Source: Streptomyces sp. WM4235
GTDB lineage: Bacteria; Actinomycetota; Actinomycetes; Streptomycetales; Streptomycetaceae
Direction of reading: 5' to 3'
NCBI RefSeq assembly: GCF_001279725.1
Contig: NZ_LGDE01000304.1
Coordinates: 1 to 64,000, forward strand
DNA: 64,000 bases
The position numbers were made by a program, and so were the translations under genes. Of the stretch, positions 45,875-53,493 are shown piece by piece (position 1 is the stretch's first letter; each line of letters starts with the position of its first letter). The notes beneath the pieces were generated by a model that was not told where the DNA came from, did not search any database, and worked only from the letters and a program-made list of their open reading frames with translations.

Positions 45875-45896
45875 GCACGGGGGGGCGTTGTGGAGG

Positions 45897-46628
45897 CTAC
45901 CTGAAGAGGTAGCCGAACACCGCGTCGCCGACCCGCTGGTCGGTGACGTCGGCGCTGTTGGCCTCCTCGCGGGCGAACTTGACCGCCTGCTGGATCTTCT
46001 CGACCCGGTCGAGGAGCTCGTTCACGCGCCGCGCGGGCAGGGCTCCGGAGAACTTCACGGTGGTCCAGTAGCCGACCGGCACGTCCTCGTAGTACACCTC
46101 GACCTGCGCCGGGTGCTTCTCCGTGGCCTCGGCCTTCACGTGGTTGCGCGGGACCTTCTTCGTACGGATGGTGCGCACGGGGTCCGTCTTCCAGGAGTCC
46201 GTCGAGGGGTCCAGGTTCCAGGCCTCCGACGCGTCCAGCACGGGGAGCTTGCGCACGAAGGTGTGCAGGTCCGTGAGTTGCTTCTCCAGGAACAGCAGGT
46301 ACGGGACGGGGACCTGGGGCAGCAGGACCTGGCCGTCGACGACGACGTCCGCCGCCGCGGTGCGGTTCGCCCAGTCCTTGGTCGCCGTCACGTCGAACAG
46401 TCGCGTGAGGGTACCGGCGGTCGCGCGCAGCACGTCCTCGGCCTTGAGCTGGACCCGGGTGGATTCCGGGGGCAGTTGCTCGCCCTCTTCGTCCTTGGGC
46501 TGGTACGTCCGCGAGATGCCGGCCATCAAGGCGGGCTTCTGGACGTCCTGGTGGGCTTGCGTCAGTTCCTGGAGCGACTTGGACTTGACGCCCTTTTCCA
46601 CGGCGATTATCTGATTCAGCTTCGGCAC
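45897..46628 (-). CDS. DUF7873 family protein
   Basis: A 243-aa soluble, charged protein with a GTG start. TAGGTT lies 6 bp upstream and no ribosome site is seen, so the mRNA is probably leaderless. Conserved-looking segments are Leu-Asn-Gln-Ile-Ile-Ala-Val-Glu-Lys-Gly at the N-terminus, Thr-Ala-Thr-Lys-Asp-Trp-Ala-Asn, Leu-Pro-Gln-Val-Pro-Val-Pro-Tyr-Leu-Leu-Phe-Leu-Glu-Lys-Gln, and Thr-Lys-Lys-Val-Pro-Arg-Asn-His-Val-Lys-Ala. I recall this as the DUF7873 family; no activity is known to me. The two permuted tRNA-like modules begin about 22 bp after its stop on the same strand, so it may be expressed with them and act on RNA. That is inference. Confidence 0.78.
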   Translation of the reverse strand: MPKLNQIIAVEKGVKSKSLQELTQAHQDVQKPALMAGISRTYQPKDEEGEQLPPESTRVQLKAEDVLRATAGTLTRLFDVTATKDWANRTAAADVVVDGQVLLPQVPVPYLLFLEKQLTDLHTFVRKLPVLDASEAWNLDPSTDSWKTDPVRTIRTKKVPRNHVKAEATEKHPAQVEVYYEDVPVGYWTTVKFSGALPARRVNELLDRVEKIQQAVKFAREEANSADVTDQRVGDAVFGYLFR

Positions 46629-46672
46629 GCGATCAACCTAGCAGCGGACTCGTCGTGGGCGCACGCGTGTTT

Positions 46673-46700
46673 CCCCGCCCCCGGGCGGTCGGGGGCGGGG
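46673..46700 (-). terminator. Terminator of the conservon-P450 operon
   Basis: Perfect 11-bp arms CCCCGCCCCCG/CGGGGGCGGGG with a 6-nt loop, about 20 bp past the stop of the last P450 gene. Confidence 0.7.
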
Positions 46701-46721
46701 CATCGGCGCGGGGCGCGTGGG

Positions 46722-47957
46722 TCAGGCCAGGCGGACCGGGAGGTCGAAGAGGTCGTTCTGGGTGAGGATCGGCTTGTTCCGGAGTTCCTCGGCCGCGACG
46801 GCGAGGCTCAGGTCGGGGAAGCGGGCGTACAGGGCCGGGAGGGCCACCAGGGCCTCCAGCCGGGAGAGCGCCGCGCCGGGGCAGACGTGCGGCCCGTGTC
46901 CGAAGGAGATGTGCCGGTTGGGGGTGCGGGTGATGTCGAACTCGCCTGCTGTCGCGCCGTGTTGGGCCTCGTCACGGCCGAGGGCGCCGAAGGAGACGAT
47001 CAGGCCCTCGCCCTGCGGCAGGATCCGGTCGCCGACCTCGACGTCCTCGCTCGCGAAGCGGATCAGGACGTGTGAGGTGGGGGTGGACCAGCGCAGGGTC
47101 TCCTCGATGACGTTCTCCCACGGCACCTCGCCCTTGAGGACGAGGGCGCGCTGCTGGGGGTGGGTCTCCAGGGCGACGACCGCGTTGACGATCAGGCTGA
47201 TCGTGGTCTCGTGGCCGGCGGCGACCATCAACTGGAGGGTGTTGGTGATCTCCTCGGTGCTGAGGTGGTCGCCGTCCTCCGAGGCCGCGATCAGGGCGCT
47301 GGTGAGGTCGTCGCCGGGGGTCGAGCGCTTGGACTCGACGATGCGGGAGAAGAGCGCGCCGAGGTCCGCCATCATCTGGGGGACTTCCTCGGGAAGCGTC
47401 TGGGTGGAGAAGAACTTCTCGAACAGCGCCTTGAGGCGCGGGTGTTCGGCGGCCTCGACGCCCATCAGCTCGCTGATGACGTTCATCGGGAGCGGGTAGG
47501 CGAACTCCGCCTTCAGGTCGACGCTCTCCCCCGCGGGCAGTTCCGCCAGCCGGTCGAGCATGCCGGTGGTGAGGGCCTCTATGCCGGCGCGGAGCTTCTC
47601 CACCCGGCGGACCGTGAGGGCCTGGGCGACCAGGGTGCGCAGCCGCCGGTGCTCGTCGCCGTCGACGGTGAGCATGGAACGGCCGGGGTTGGCGAGGCCG
47701 ATCAGCGGCCAGTCCGGGGGGATCTCGCCGCGCTGCCAGGCCCCCCACACGTCGATGTCCTTGACCACTCTGGTGTCGGTGAGGAGTTTTCGGGCCTCGG
47801 CGTGGTGCGTGACCGCGTATACGCCGACACCGCCGGGCAGGACGACGCGTACGAGCGGGCCGGCGGCGCGCAGCGCGGCGCTCTCGGCGGCGAGGTCGGT
47901 GACGAACGGGTCGAGCGTGATGGCGGCGGGGCCGGCGTGGTCGATCGGGCACGTCAT
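46722..47957 (-). CDS. Cytochrome P450 (conservon-associated, second copy)
   Basis: A 411-aa bacterial class I P450. The I-helix oxygen-binding motif is Ala-Ala-Gly-His-Glu-Thr-Thr, the K-helix is Glu-Glu-Thr-Leu-Arg, and the heme loop is Ser-Phe-Gly-His-Gly-Pro-His-Val-Cys-Pro-Gly-Ala. All key residues are intact. The ATG at 47957 overlaps the stop of the upstream P450 (ATGA), placing it as the last gene of the conservon operon. No ferredoxin gene is present. The substrate is unknown. Confidence 0.94.
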   Translation of the reverse strand: MTCPIDHAGPAAITLDPFVTDLAAESAALRAAGPLVRVVLPGGVGVYAVTHHAEARKLLTDTRVVKDIDVWGAWQRGEIPPDWPLIGLANPGRSMLTVDGDEHRRLRTLVAQALTVRRVEKLRAGIEALTTGMLDRLAELPAGESVDLKAEFAYPLPMNVISELMGVEAAEHPRLKALFEKFFSTQTLPEEVPQMMADLGALFSRIVESKRSTPGDDLTSALIAASEDGDHLSTEEITNTLQLMVAAGHETTISLIVNAVVALETHPQQRALVLKGEVPWENVIEETLRWSTPTSHVLIRFASEDVEVGDRILPQGEGLIVSFGALGRDEAQHGATAGEFDITRTPNRHISFGHGPHVCPGAALSRLEALVALPALYARFPDLSLAVAAEELRNKPILTQNDLFDLPVRLA

Positions 47958-49192
47958 CGGAGGGCTCCAAGGGCGGGGGTCGGTGTGTAGGTCACGGGGA
48001 GTGCGGACAGTCCGCGCAGCCAGGGCGACGGACGCCGGGCGAGATCGTTCGCGGGCACGGCGAGGTCCACGTCGGGGAGCCGGTCGAGGAGCACCTCGAT
48101 GCCGGTCCTCGCGATGGCCTCGGCGACCTCCTGGGCCGGGAAGGGGCAGCGGTGTTCCCCGTGGCCGAAGGAGAAGAAGGCGTTGTTGCCGCCGGTGAGG
48201 GCGCCCGCGTCGGTGCGCACGTGCGGGTCGGAGTTGGCGGCGGCGAGGCCCAGCAGGAGCATGTCGCCCTCCGCGATGCGCCGGCCTCCGAGGTGGGTGT
48301 CCCTGGAGGCCCAGCGGCCGGCCACGTTCTGGGTGGGGGTGTCCTCCCAGAGGACCTCGTTCATGGCTTCGCCGACGCTGTGCCGGCCGCCCGCGAGGGA
48401 GGCGGCGAACCGGTCGTCGGTGAGCATCAGGCGCAGGGTATTGCCGATCCAGTCGGCGGTGGGCTGGTGGCCGGCGGCCATCATGACCATCAGGTCCTGG
48501 GCGATCTCGTCCACGGTGAAGCCGGCCTGGTTGGCGAGCATCCGGGAGGCCACGTCGGGGCCGGGCGCGGCGGACTTCGCGGCGAGCAGCGCGTACATGG
48601 ACTCGCCGAGGTGACGCTGGCCCTCCAGGGCGCCCTCCCGCCCGTTGATCATGTCGTTCATGGCGGTGACGAGGCCGGGGCCCTGCGCGTCGGAGAATCC
48701 GTAGATGCGGGCGAGGACGCGCAGGGGCAGCAGCATGGCGTACTCGCCGACGATGTCGCACGCCCCCTTGCCGCAGAGCTGGTCGATCAGCTCATCGGCG
48801 AACCGTTCGGCGTGACCCTTGAGTTCGAAGGGGTCGACGGACTCCAGCGCGTCGGAGATGACGGCCGCGCGCTCGCGGTGGCGCTCGCCCACGGTGTACA
48901 GGATGGAGGGCTGCTTGCGGCCGATCATCGGAAGGAGCGGCCAGTCGGCGGGGATGCGGTCCCACTGGTTCCACAGGTCGGAGTCGCGGGAGAAGAGCTG
49001 CGGGTCACTGGTGACCTGGTGCAGTTCGCGGTAGCCGAGGACCAGCCAGGCCGGCACGTCGCCGTCGAGCACGACCGGTGCGACGGAGCCGTGGTCGCGC
49101 CGCATCTCGCGGTACAGCTCGACGGGGTCGGTCTGGAACCGGGGCCCGCCGAGGTAGACGGGCTGCGGCTCGCGGGCGTCGGGGGTGGTCAC
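47954..49192 (-). CDS. Cytochrome P450 (conservon-associated, first copy)
   Basis: A 412-aa P450 that differs from the canonical heme loop: Ser-Phe-Gly-His-Gly-Glu-His-Arg-Cys-Pro-Phe-Pro-Ala, with Pro-Phe-Pro instead of Pro-Gly-Ala, and an I-helix of Ala-Ala-Gly-His-Gln-Pro-Thr instead of Glu-Thr-Thr. The K-helix Glu-x-x-Arg is weak (Glu-Val-Leu-Trp-Glu-Asp). These features are shared by conservon CvnE-type P450s. The GTG at 49192 overlaps the GTPase stop (GTGA), and its own stop overlaps the next P450 start. The divergent K-helix raises the question whether it is catalytically standard. Confidence 0.9.
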   Translation of the reverse strand: MTTPDAREPQPVYLGGPRFQTDPVELYREMRRDHGSVAPVVLDGDVPAWLVLGYRELHQVTSDPQLFSRDSDLWNQWDRIPADWPLLPMIGRKQPSILYTVGERHRERAAVISDALESVDPFELKGHAERFADELIDQLCGKGACDIVGEYAMLLPLRVLARIYGFSDAQGPGLVTAMNDMINGREGALEGQRHLGESMYALLAAKSAAPGPDVASRMLANQAGFTVDEIAQDLMVMMAAGHQPTADWIGNTLRLMLTDDRFAASLAGGRHSVGEAMNEVLWEDTPTQNVAGRWASRDTHLGGRRIAEGDMLLLGLAAANSDPHVRTDAGALTGGNNAFFSFGHGEHRCPFPAQEVAEAIARTGIEVLLDRLPDVDLAVPANDLARRPSPWLRGLSALPVTYTPTPALGALR

Positions 49193-49818
49193 GGGGCGGG
49201 CTCCGGGGTCTTGGCCATGACGGCCTTCTGAAGGTGTTGTACGAGGGAGATCAGGACGTGCTTGCCGGACTCGCGGGAGCGGGCGTCGCAGAACACGAGC
49301 GGCACCTCGTCCGGCAGGTCGAGGGCCTCCCTGATGTCCTCGGGGGTGTGGACGGGTCCACCGAAGTCGTTGCAGGCCACCACGAAGGGCGTGCCGTGGT
49401 GTTCGAGTCGGTCGATGGCGTACCAGGAGTCCGCGAGCCGTCGGGTGTCGACGAGGACGACGGCGCCGAGGGTGCCGGCGAAGAGCCGGTCCCACAGGAA
49501 CCAGAACCGTTCCTGGCCGGGGGCGCCGAAGAGGTACAGCACGTTGCGCGCGTCGAGGGTGATCCGGCCGAAGTCGAAGGCGACGGTGGTGGCCGTCTTG
49601 GCGGCGACGCCGGCGGTGTCGTCGACGGACTCACCGGCCTTGGTCATCGTCTCCTCGGTGTTCAGCGGACGGATCTCGCTGACCGAGCGGACCATCGTGG
49701 TCTTGCCGACGCCGAATCCGCCGACAATGACGATCTTCAGGCCGTTGTCGGCGGTGCTGTCGAGGGTCTGGCGAGGCTGCCGCGGTTCGGGGGACGCGTC
49801 AGAGATTGCGGAGTCCAA
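49189..49818 (-). CDS. Conservon Ras-like GTPase (CvnD type)
   Basis: A 209-aa small GTPase of the bacterial MglA/CvnD group. The P-loop Gly-Gly-Phe-Gly-Val-Gly-Lys-Thr-Thr is near residues 33-41, the G3 region reads Leu-Phe-Gly-Ala-Pro-Gly-Gln-Glu-Arg-Phe, and the G4 position is Ala-Cys-Asn-Asp-Phe rather than Asn-Lys-x-Asp, as usual in this group. The only plausible start is TTG 49818, inside the end of the DUF742 gene. CvnD proteins work with CvnA-C as a membrane-associated signalling complex resembling G-protein systems. Confidence 0.93.
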   Translation of the reverse strand: MDSAISDASPEPRQPRQTLDSTADNGLKIVIVGGFGVGKTTMVRSVSEIRPLNTEETMTKAGESVDDTAGVAAKTATTVAFDFGRITLDARNVLYLFGAPGQERFWFLWDRLFAGTLGAVVLVDTRRLADSWYAIDRLEHHGTPFVVACNDFGGPVHTPEDIREALDLPDEVPLVFCDARSRESGKHVLISLVQHLQKAVMAKTPEPAP

Positions 49819-50152
49819 CGAGCACCTGCTCCAGGATGTCGAGGTCGGGAAGGCGGTACGTCGAACGGGGATGGCGGGCGCTGATCCGCCCGGTGCCCAG
49901 CAGGTCGGCGAGCAGGATCCGCACGATGGACACCGGGAGGCCCAGCTCGGCGGCGATCTCCACGACGGCCGTCGGGTACGGGCACATCCGCAGGATGGCC
50001 GCGTGCTCCGACTGCATGCCGGGCACCGGGTCGCATTCGGCGACGATCAGGGTCACCAGGTCGAACGCGTCCGAACCGGAGCGGCTGCGGCCACCGGTGA
50101 GGGTGTAGAGCCGGTCCGGGGAGTCGTCCCGGCCCGGCCTGCCGCGGCTCAT
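49799..50152 (-). CDS. DUF742 protein (CvnC type)
   Basis: A 117-aa DUF742 protein with a predicted winged-helix fold: Arg-Leu-Tyr-Thr-Leu-Thr-Gly-Gly-Arg-Ser, then Phe-Asp-Leu-Val-Thr-Leu-Ile, Pro-Glu-His-like and Ile-Leu-Arg-Met-Cys segments, and Leu-Gly-Leu-Pro-Val-Ser-Ile-Val-Arg-Ile-Leu-Leu-Ala-Asp-Leu. The ATG at 50152 overlaps the roadblock stop, and its 3' end overlaps the GTPase gene by 20 bp. It is the third component of the conservon. Confidence 0.93.
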   Translation of the reverse strand: MSRGRPGRDDSPDRLYTLTGGRSRSGSDAFDLVTLIVAECDPVPGMQSEHAAILRMCPYPTAVVEIAAELGLPVSIVRILLADLLGTGRISARHPRSTYRLPDLDILEQVLVGLRNL

Positions 50153-50550
50153 CCCCGGGGCCTGGCGATCAGATGCTCGCTCAACTGCTCCACCAGCTCG
50201 GACATGTTGTGGCCGACGAGTCCGGCGTCCGCGTCCTCGGCGGCGACGAGCGCGAGATGGGCACCCTCGCCGGCCTCGACGATGAAGAGGATGCCGCCGT
50301 AGAACTCGGTCATGGCGGACCGGACGCCGCCGGTGCCGTCGCCGAACTCGATGGACGCGCCGTGCGAGAGGCTCTGGATGCCGGCGGAGATCGCGGCGAG
50401 CTGGTCGGCCTGGTCGACCGACAGCTCGGGGGTGCGGCACAGCTTGAGGCCGTCGCGGGAGAGCACGAGCGCGTGTCGGGCGCCGGGAGTGCGTTCCAGG
50501 AGCCCTTCCAGGAGCCAGTTGAGCGTCTCGTCGGTGGTGGAGCCGGTCAT
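50149..50550 (-). CDS. Roadblock/LC7 protein (CvnB type)
   Basis: A 133-aa roadblock/LC7 domain protein that in conservons acts as the GTPase partner or GAP-like component. The pattern Asn-Trp-Leu-Leu-Glu-Gly-Leu, Ala-Leu-Val-Leu-Ser-Arg-Asp-Gly-Leu, Asp-Gln-Leu-Ala-Ala-Ile-Ser-Ala-Gly, and the long C-terminal helix are typical. It overlaps both neighbours by 4 bp (ATGA), so all conservon genes are translationally coupled. Confidence 0.94.
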   Translation of the reverse strand: MTGSTTDETLNWLLEGLLERTPGARHALVLSRDGLKLCRTPELSVDQADQLAAISAGIQSLSHGASIEFGDGTGGVRSAMTEFYGGILFIVEAGEGAHLALVAAEDADAGLVGHNMSELVEQLSEHLIARPRG

Positions 50551-52097
50551 TCCGTGTTGCCTTCCGGGTGCGGGGGGTTCTCTGCGTTCGACGGCGCGGC
50601 CGACGCGCCGCGCACGGCCTGTCGGAAGCTGCCGAAGCGGGCGGCCGACCGGGAGGCACCGGTGGGCGCGGCCTTGCCGGGGGCCGGGCGGCCCTCGTCG
50701 GGTCCTTCGGGGTGGGCCGCGGCGAGCGTCTTGCCGCGTCGCCGTCGGGGCAGTGCGTTGACGCCGGGGCTCGGGTCCTGCCCGGTGGACGCGGGGTCTT
50801 CCGGGGCGGCGGTGCGCACGGTGGCCGGGGTGCCGGTCTCGTGATCCGTACGGTCCTTCGCGCGCCCGGGGTCCGCCGGTCCGGTGGCGTCGGCCGGGGG
50901 CCGGTCGTGCGCGTCGGGCCCGGTGGTGGCCGTCGTGGTGGTCGCGGCGGGTGTGGCGGCGGGCGCGGTCTCGTTCCGGGTACTGCTGATCAGGTCCTGG
51001 GGGATCATCATCAGGGCGCCGGTGCCACCGCGCGCGGAGGGCCGGAAGGACACCGTCAGTCCGTGTTTGCGGGCGAGGCGGCCGACGACGGCGAGCCCGA
51101 GACGGGTTCCGGAGAGCCCGGCCAGGTCCAGCGACTCGGCGGTCACGGCCTGTTCGGCGCGGCGCAGTTGCACCTCGCTCATGACGAGGCCGCTGTCCTC
51201 GACGGTGATGATGATCCCGGAGGGGACCTCCTCCACGTACACGTGGACCTCGGCGGTGGGCGGCGAGAAGCTCGCGGCGTTGTCGAGGAGTTCGGCGAGG
51301 GCGTGCATGACGCCCTCGGCGGCGTGTCCGGCGATGGCCGCGTCGCTGGTGGAGTGCGGGCGGACGCGCTGGTAGCCGGCGATTCGGCCCATGGCGCCGC
51401 GCAGGATCGACTCCATGACGATCGGCTTCGCCCAACGGCGCCCGGAGCGGGCTCCGGTGAGGACGGCGATCGAGTCGGCGAGGCGGCCGGCCTGCGCGGT
51501 GCGGTGGTCGAGGTGGAGGAGGTCGCCGAGGACGTCCTCGTCGGCGTGCCGGTGCTCCATGTCCCGCAGGTCGGCCAGCATTCCGGTGGCGAGGGCCTGC
51601 ATGCGGCCGGCCGCGTTGGCGGCGGCGGCCATGGCCGCGGCCCGTCCGGACTCGGCGCGCCGCAGGTCGGCGCCGAGCTTCTCGCGGGAGACGAGTTGTG
51701 CGGCGGTGAGGTCGTCGAGTTCGGTGGAGTGCGCGGTCGTCAGCCGTTCCAACTCCTCGACGTGCGCCTGGGTGACACGGCCGCGTTCGGCGGTGTGGGC
51801 GGCCGCGTCGCGGTTCGCGTCGGCGGTCAGCCGGGCGATGTGGCCGTCACGGGCGACGACTTCGGCGTTGAGGCCGGAGAGCCTGGCGCGCAGGAGTCGG
51901 GCGGTGCGGCTGTACCAGGTCACGGAGAACGCCGAAACCGACAACAGCAGCACGCCGGTGACGGAGAACCAGCCGAGTGGGACCCGGACGGCGGTGGGGG
52001 CCGCGGCCACCGCCGCCGTGCAGAGCGTCCCCGATGCCGCCGCGGTGACGAGCAGGGCGAGCAGGGAGGGGCGAAGGGGGGAAGGCGACGCCGTCAT
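50547..52097 (-). CDS. Conservon sensor-like histidine kinase (CvnA type)
   Basis: A 516-aa membrane protein. Two membrane segments (about residues 11-32 and 41-62) precede a coiled-coil-like helical region (about 70-150) and a HATPase domain with Asn in Glu-Leu-Leu-Asp-Asn-Ala and Asp-Ser-Gly in the G box. A standard phosphoacceptor His motif is not evident, as in other CvnA proteins. The last 150 residues are a Pro/Thr/Ala-rich disordered tail. The ATG at 52097 is preferred; TTG 52100 is the alternative. It starts the six-gene conservon-P450 operon and probably scaffolds the complex at the membrane. Confidence 0.92.
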   Translation of the reverse strand: MTASPSPLRPSLLALLVTAAASGTLCTAAVAAAPTAVRVPLGWFSVTGVLLLSVSAFSVTWYSRTARLLRARLSGLNAEVVARDGHIARLTADANRDAAAHTAERGRVTQAHVEELERLTTAHSTELDDLTAAQLVSREKLGADLRRAESGRAAAMAAAANAAGRMQALATGMLADLRDMEHRHADEDVLGDLLHLDHRTAQAGRLADSIAVLTGARSGRRWAKPIVMESILRGAMGRIAGYQRVRPHSTSDAAIAGHAAEGVMHALAELLDNAASFSPPTAEVHVYVEEVPSGIIITVEDSGLVMSEVQLRRAEQAVTAESLDLAGLSGTRLGLAVVGRLARKHGLTVSFRPSARGGTGALMMIPQDLISSTRNETAPAATPAATTTTATTGPDAHDRPPADATGPADPGRAKDRTDHETGTPATVRTAAPEDPASTGQDPSPGVNALPRRRRGKTLAAAHPEGPDEGRPAPGKAAPTGASRSAARFGSFRQAVRGASAAPSNAENPPHPEGNTE

Positions 52098-52158
52098 CAA
52101 TCAAAGCCTCAAACCGGGGCGAAAATGGAAGAGAGGGTTCCTGTGGCAACGAGGCGTA

Positions 52159-52164
52159 ACTATA
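52159..52164 (-). promoter_or_regulatory. Candidate -10 box of the conservon operon
   Basis: TATAGT on the minus strand, about 60 bp upstream of the cvnA-like ATG, would give a leader of about 55 nt. No clear -35 box is seen, so an activator or alternative sigma factor may be needed. Confidence 0.4.
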
Positions 52165-52200
52165 GGAGAACCGTTGATCACTTTGGATAGCTCCTGACCA

Positions 52201-52226
52201 CTATCACCCTGCGTAGTGGGCGATAG
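52201..52226. promoter_or_regulatory. Inverted repeat upstream of the conservon promoter
   Basis: 9-bp arms CTATCACCC/GGGCGATAG (one mismatch) with an 8-nt centre, 37 bp upstream of the candidate -10. Position suggests a regulator-binding site for the conservon operon. Confidence 0.4.
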
Positions 52227-52554
52227 ATTCCACTGTGCCCAGATTTGAACCTGATTGGGCTCGGTCACAATTCGTTTCCCCGGGCTACGACTCCCCGCGC
52301 GCCACGACCCCGTGCCGTCACGGCGGAACGCCGTCCGTCCCGCCTCGCCCGACTCCCGCCATCGGAGACTCCCGTACCGTCAGTGCACCGTGCGCCTGCG
52401 CACCGTGACGGTTCGTTCCCGAATCCGATCCGAGGAAGGCGCGAAGAATGGCACCCTGCGGGACGATCATCACATTGCGGCCATGGCATCCTGTGACGTC
52501 ACAACTCGCCGGACGGGATCGGCGGCGGACGTCCGGGGAATATGGGGAAGGTCC
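52227..52554. other. Non-coding gap before the ATP-grasp pair
   Basis: About 330 bp upstream of the ATP-grasp operon. No gene is supported on either strand; the open frames here lack Streptomyces-like codon bias and good starts. GGAAGG just before 52555 is the ribosome site of the next gene. Confidence 0.5.
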
Positions 52555-53493
52555 ATGAGGCTCTGCTTCCTGGTGGAGGAGCACTACCGCCACGACGGCA
52601 TGCCGAACGAGGTGATCCGGCAACTGACGGCTTGGGGGCACCACGTGGACGTCCTGCGGCCGGGCGGCTCGCTGCTGCGCATGACGGACCTGGTGGATGC
52701 GGGTGCCCATGACGCCTGGGTGCTCAAGACCGTCTCCGGCGGCCCCGGGCTGACCCTGCTCGAAGCCGCCGCGGCGGCGGGGATGACGACGGTCAACGAC
52801 GCCCGGTCCATCCGGGGCGTGCGGGACAAGGCCCTCGCCGCCGCCATCGGGCGGGTGCGGGGGCTTCCGTTGCCCCCGACGTACGCCGTGGCGCGGCCCG
52901 AGCTGCTGGCGGAGATCCCGACCTCGGAGTACCCCCTGGTCGTCAAGCCCGCCGACGGGAGCTCCGGACGGTCGGTGCACCTGCTGTCCACCCCGGACCG
53001 GCTCGCCGCCCTGCTCCCCGAACTGGCGGGCGAGGGCATGCTCATCGCCCAGCCGTACGTGCCCAACTCGGGCACCGACATCAAGGTGTACTGCGTCGGC
53101 GGGGAACTGTTCGCCACCGAACGCTGTTCACCGCTTCACCCCGACCGCGCGGTACACGAACGTCAGGTACCGCTGTCGGCCGAGGTGGCGGCCATCGCGG
53201 CCCAGGTCGGCGCGGTGTACGGACTGGATCTGTACGGACTGGACGTGCTGCTGGGTCCCGAGGGGCCGGTGGTGGTCGACGTGAACGACTTCCCCAGTTT
53301 CCGTCAGGTCCCGGAAGCGGCGGCCCGGGTGGCACGGGCGGTACTCGACCTGGCGCGGGTGGGCGGTGTCCGGGCGGAGGACCCCGCCGGACTCGGACCC
53401 TCCTGGCCGCAGCAGCGACCGTACGCGGCTCCGGCGCCGCTGACGGCGACCATCGGGGCACAGGTCTCGGCGCGAGCGGGAGAAGGCGTATGA
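52555..53493 (+). CDS. RimK-like ATP-grasp protein (first of a coupled pair)
   Basis: A 312-aa ATP-grasp ligase of the RimK/glutathione-synthetase type. The preATP-grasp domain covers residues 1-90, the ATP-binding core has Pro-Leu-Val-Val-Lys-Pro-Ala-Asp-Gly-Ser-Ser-Gly-Arg (about 123-135), Asp-Ile-Lys-Val-Tyr-Cys-Val-Gly-Gly, and the metal-binding Val-Val-Asp-Val-Asn-Asp-Phe-Pro-Ser-Phe (about 239-248). ATP-grasp enzymes join a carboxylate to an amine through an acylphosphate. The ATG at 52555 follows GGAAGG. Its stop overlaps a second ATP-grasp gene, so a heteromeric or two-step ligase is likely. The substrate is unknown. Confidence 0.88.
   Translation: MRLCFLVEEHYRHDGMPNEVIRQLTAWGHHVDVLRPGGSLLRMTDLVDAGAHDAWVLKTVSGGPGLTLLEAAAAAGMTTVNDARSIRGVRDKALAAAIGRVRGLPLPPTYAVARPELLAEIPTSEYPLVVKPADGSSGRSVHLLSTPDRLAALLPELAGEGMLIAQPYVPNSGTDIKVYCVGGELFATERCSPLHPDRAVHERQVPLSAEVAAIAAQVGAVYGLDLYGLDVLLGPEGPVVVDVNDFPSFRQVPEAAARVARAVLDLARVGGVRAEDPAGLGPSWPQQRPYAAPAPLTATIGAQVSARAGEGV

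Noticed and set aside
45541..45900. Two-piece or permuted tmRNA
   Set aside because: A tmRNA would have one tRNA-like domain plus a tag-coding frame. Here there are two complete tRNA-like modules, both with anticodon stems, and no tag frame or ssrA-like sequence.
46722..49192. Natural-product gene cluster around the two P450s
   Set aside because: All neighbours are conservon signalling genes; there are no PKS, NRPS, terpene or RiPP core genes. Conservons are known to include P450s.
52245..52496. 83-codon frame upstream of the ATP-grasp pair
   Set aside because: No ribosome site, Pro/Arg-rich shadow composition, and it ends before the real start at 52555.
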